Below are positions 4,981-5,319 of a stretch of DNA of 5,319 nt, piece by piece. The position numbers and the translations under genes were made by a program. The stretch is taken from assembly GCA_018651445.1 (NCBI GenBank), contig JABIDZ010000024.1, positions 1 through 5,319 on the forward strand. The letters are read 5' to 3'. The notes beneath the pieces were generated by a model, which was not told where the DNA came from, did no database searches, and saw only the letters and a list, made by a program, of their open reading frames with translations. Every line of letters begins with the position of its first letter. Within the stretch, counting starts at the first letter, position 1. This stretch comes from Candidatus Iainarchaeum sp. (GTDB taxonomy: Archaea > Iainarchaeota > Iainarchaeia > Iainarchaeales > JAAZKV01).

Positions 4981-5223
4981 TCACACTCGAGAAAAATATT
5001 TTTTTGTCATGCTAGTCATAAACTTCCAGTTCAAAGCCACGTGTACAAATGCAAGGATAACCGCGATTAATCCGCTCCAGTCATGCAAAATACTTAATTG
5101 TAACCCTGGCAGTACATTGTATAAACCAAGTCCTGGCCATTTTAGCAAACCCGTAACTGCAACAATAACAAACGCAACTAAAATTAGGACATCAACAATA
5201 TAATTCCATTTTACTTTATCCAT
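4981..5223 (-). CDS. DUF4405-like two-helix membrane protein, putative cytochrome b-type
   Basis: From the ATG at 5223 the protein has 80 residues and two membrane helices, about 8-27 and 46-66, with a basic C-terminal tail (MTKKYFSRV) that should stay in the cytoplasm. The layout KWNYIVDVLILVAF...TGLLKWPG...LHDWSGLIAVILAFVHVALNW matches my memory of the DUF4405 family, including the conserved LHDWSG and VH.xLNW-type elements. H47 and H61 lie at the start of and inside the second helix, so they could ligate heme as in cytochrome b-like membrane subunits, perhaps in a dimer; this is inference. An upstream in-frame GTG at 5232 belongs to the GTGAT ribosome-binding site and is rejected as the start. 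The stop is followed after four bases by the lipoprotein ATG, so the two are probably co-transcribed and translationally coupled. Together they look like a membrane electron-transfer module with an anchored external partner; the donor and acceptor are not visible here. Confidence 0.85.
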   Translation of the reverse strand: MDKVKWNYIVDVLILVAFVIVAVTGLLKWPGLGLYNVLPGLQLSILHDWSGLIAVILAFVHVALNWKFMTSMTKKYFSRV

Positions 5224-5227
5224 GTAA

Positions 5228-5232
5228 ATCAC
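5228..5232 (-). promoter_or_regulatory. Ribosome-binding site that fixes the DUF4405 start
   Basis: GTGAT, complementary to the archaeal 16S rRNA 3' end, lies four bases before the ATG at 5223. The in-frame GTG at 5232-5230 forms part of this element, so starting there would leave the gene without a binding site and add only three residues. Confidence 0.6.
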
Positions 5233-5250
5233 AAGTAGAACATTCTTTTC

Positions 5251-5263
5251 ATTAAAAAAGCTT
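5251..5263 (-). promoter_or_regulatory. Promoter-like element of the DUF4405/lipoprotein unit
   Basis: The minus strand reads CGCAAAGCTTTTTTAAT, with a BRE-like purine stretch before an AT-rich box centred near 5256. A start 26 bases on would fall close to 5230, giving a very short leader that would only partly include the GTGAT site. Two copies of TTGAAAAGAT lie farther upstream (5268-5277 and 5307-5316), 39 bases apart. Nothing else is recognisable between 5233 and the window edge. Confidence 0.35.
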
Positions 5264-5267
5264 TGCG

Positions 5268-5316
5268 TTGAAAAGATAAAAACAAATTATTTTCCACTCG
5301 TGTTCTTTGAAAAGAT
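5268..5316. repeat. Direct repeat TTGAAAAGAT, two copies
   Basis: The 10-base sequence TTGAAAAGAT occurs at 5268-5277 and again at 5307-5316. Both lie just upstream of the inferred promoter of the membrane-protein unit, where an activator could bind. The sequence is AT-rich and only two copies are visible before the window ends, so chance is possible. Confidence 0.25.
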
Positions 5317-5319
5317 TTA

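Overview
The window looks like chromosomal DNA of an AT-rich, probably anaerobic archaeon. The cell-division gene is an archaeal FtsZ2-type tubulin homologue. Several genes have the archaeal ribosome-binding core GGTGA or GTGAT just before the start. AT-rich TATA-like boxes sit about 26-29 bases ahead of start codons or of inferred transcript starts. A rubrerythrin and a small heme-type membrane protein fit a low-oxygen lifestyle. A DPANN or related lineage is possible, but nothing here proves it, and no rRNA or tRNA is present to place it.

Layout, left to right: a plus-strand NYN-domain (PIN-like nuclease fold) protein (51-662); a convergent gap (663-824) with hairpins and a weak promoter-like element; then five minus-strand genes. 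Read in their own direction from the right edge, these are a two-helix DUF4405-like membrane protein (5223-4981), a 4-base gap, a tiny cysteine-containing lipoprotein (4976-4725), a rubrerythrin with its own promoter and terminator (4643-4059), a 470-base stretch without a convincing gene, ftsZ2 (3588-2503), a strongly structured ftsZ 3' region ending in a hairpin plus T8 terminator, and a 507-residue basic protein with at least two winged-helix-like segments and no recognised family (2348-825).

The DUF4405-like protein and the lipoprotein almost certainly form one translationally coupled unit. They look like a membrane electron carrier with an anchored, cysteine-rich, possibly Ca-binding partner, and rubrerythrin downstream adds a peroxide-detoxifying role, so the right third reads as a small redox/oxidative-stress neighbourhood. 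FtsZ2 is a separate unit with a strong TATA box. The NYN and winged-helix genes both lack a ribosome-binding site and have TATA-like boxes placed for leaderless transcripts, unlike the other minus-strand genes.

No CRISPR array, insertion sequence, integrase, tRNA or rRNA was seen. The observations most worth following are the four-hairpin ftsZ 3' region, the unassigned multi-winged-helix protein, the DUF4405/lipoprotein pair, and the repeats in the gap upstream of ftsZ.
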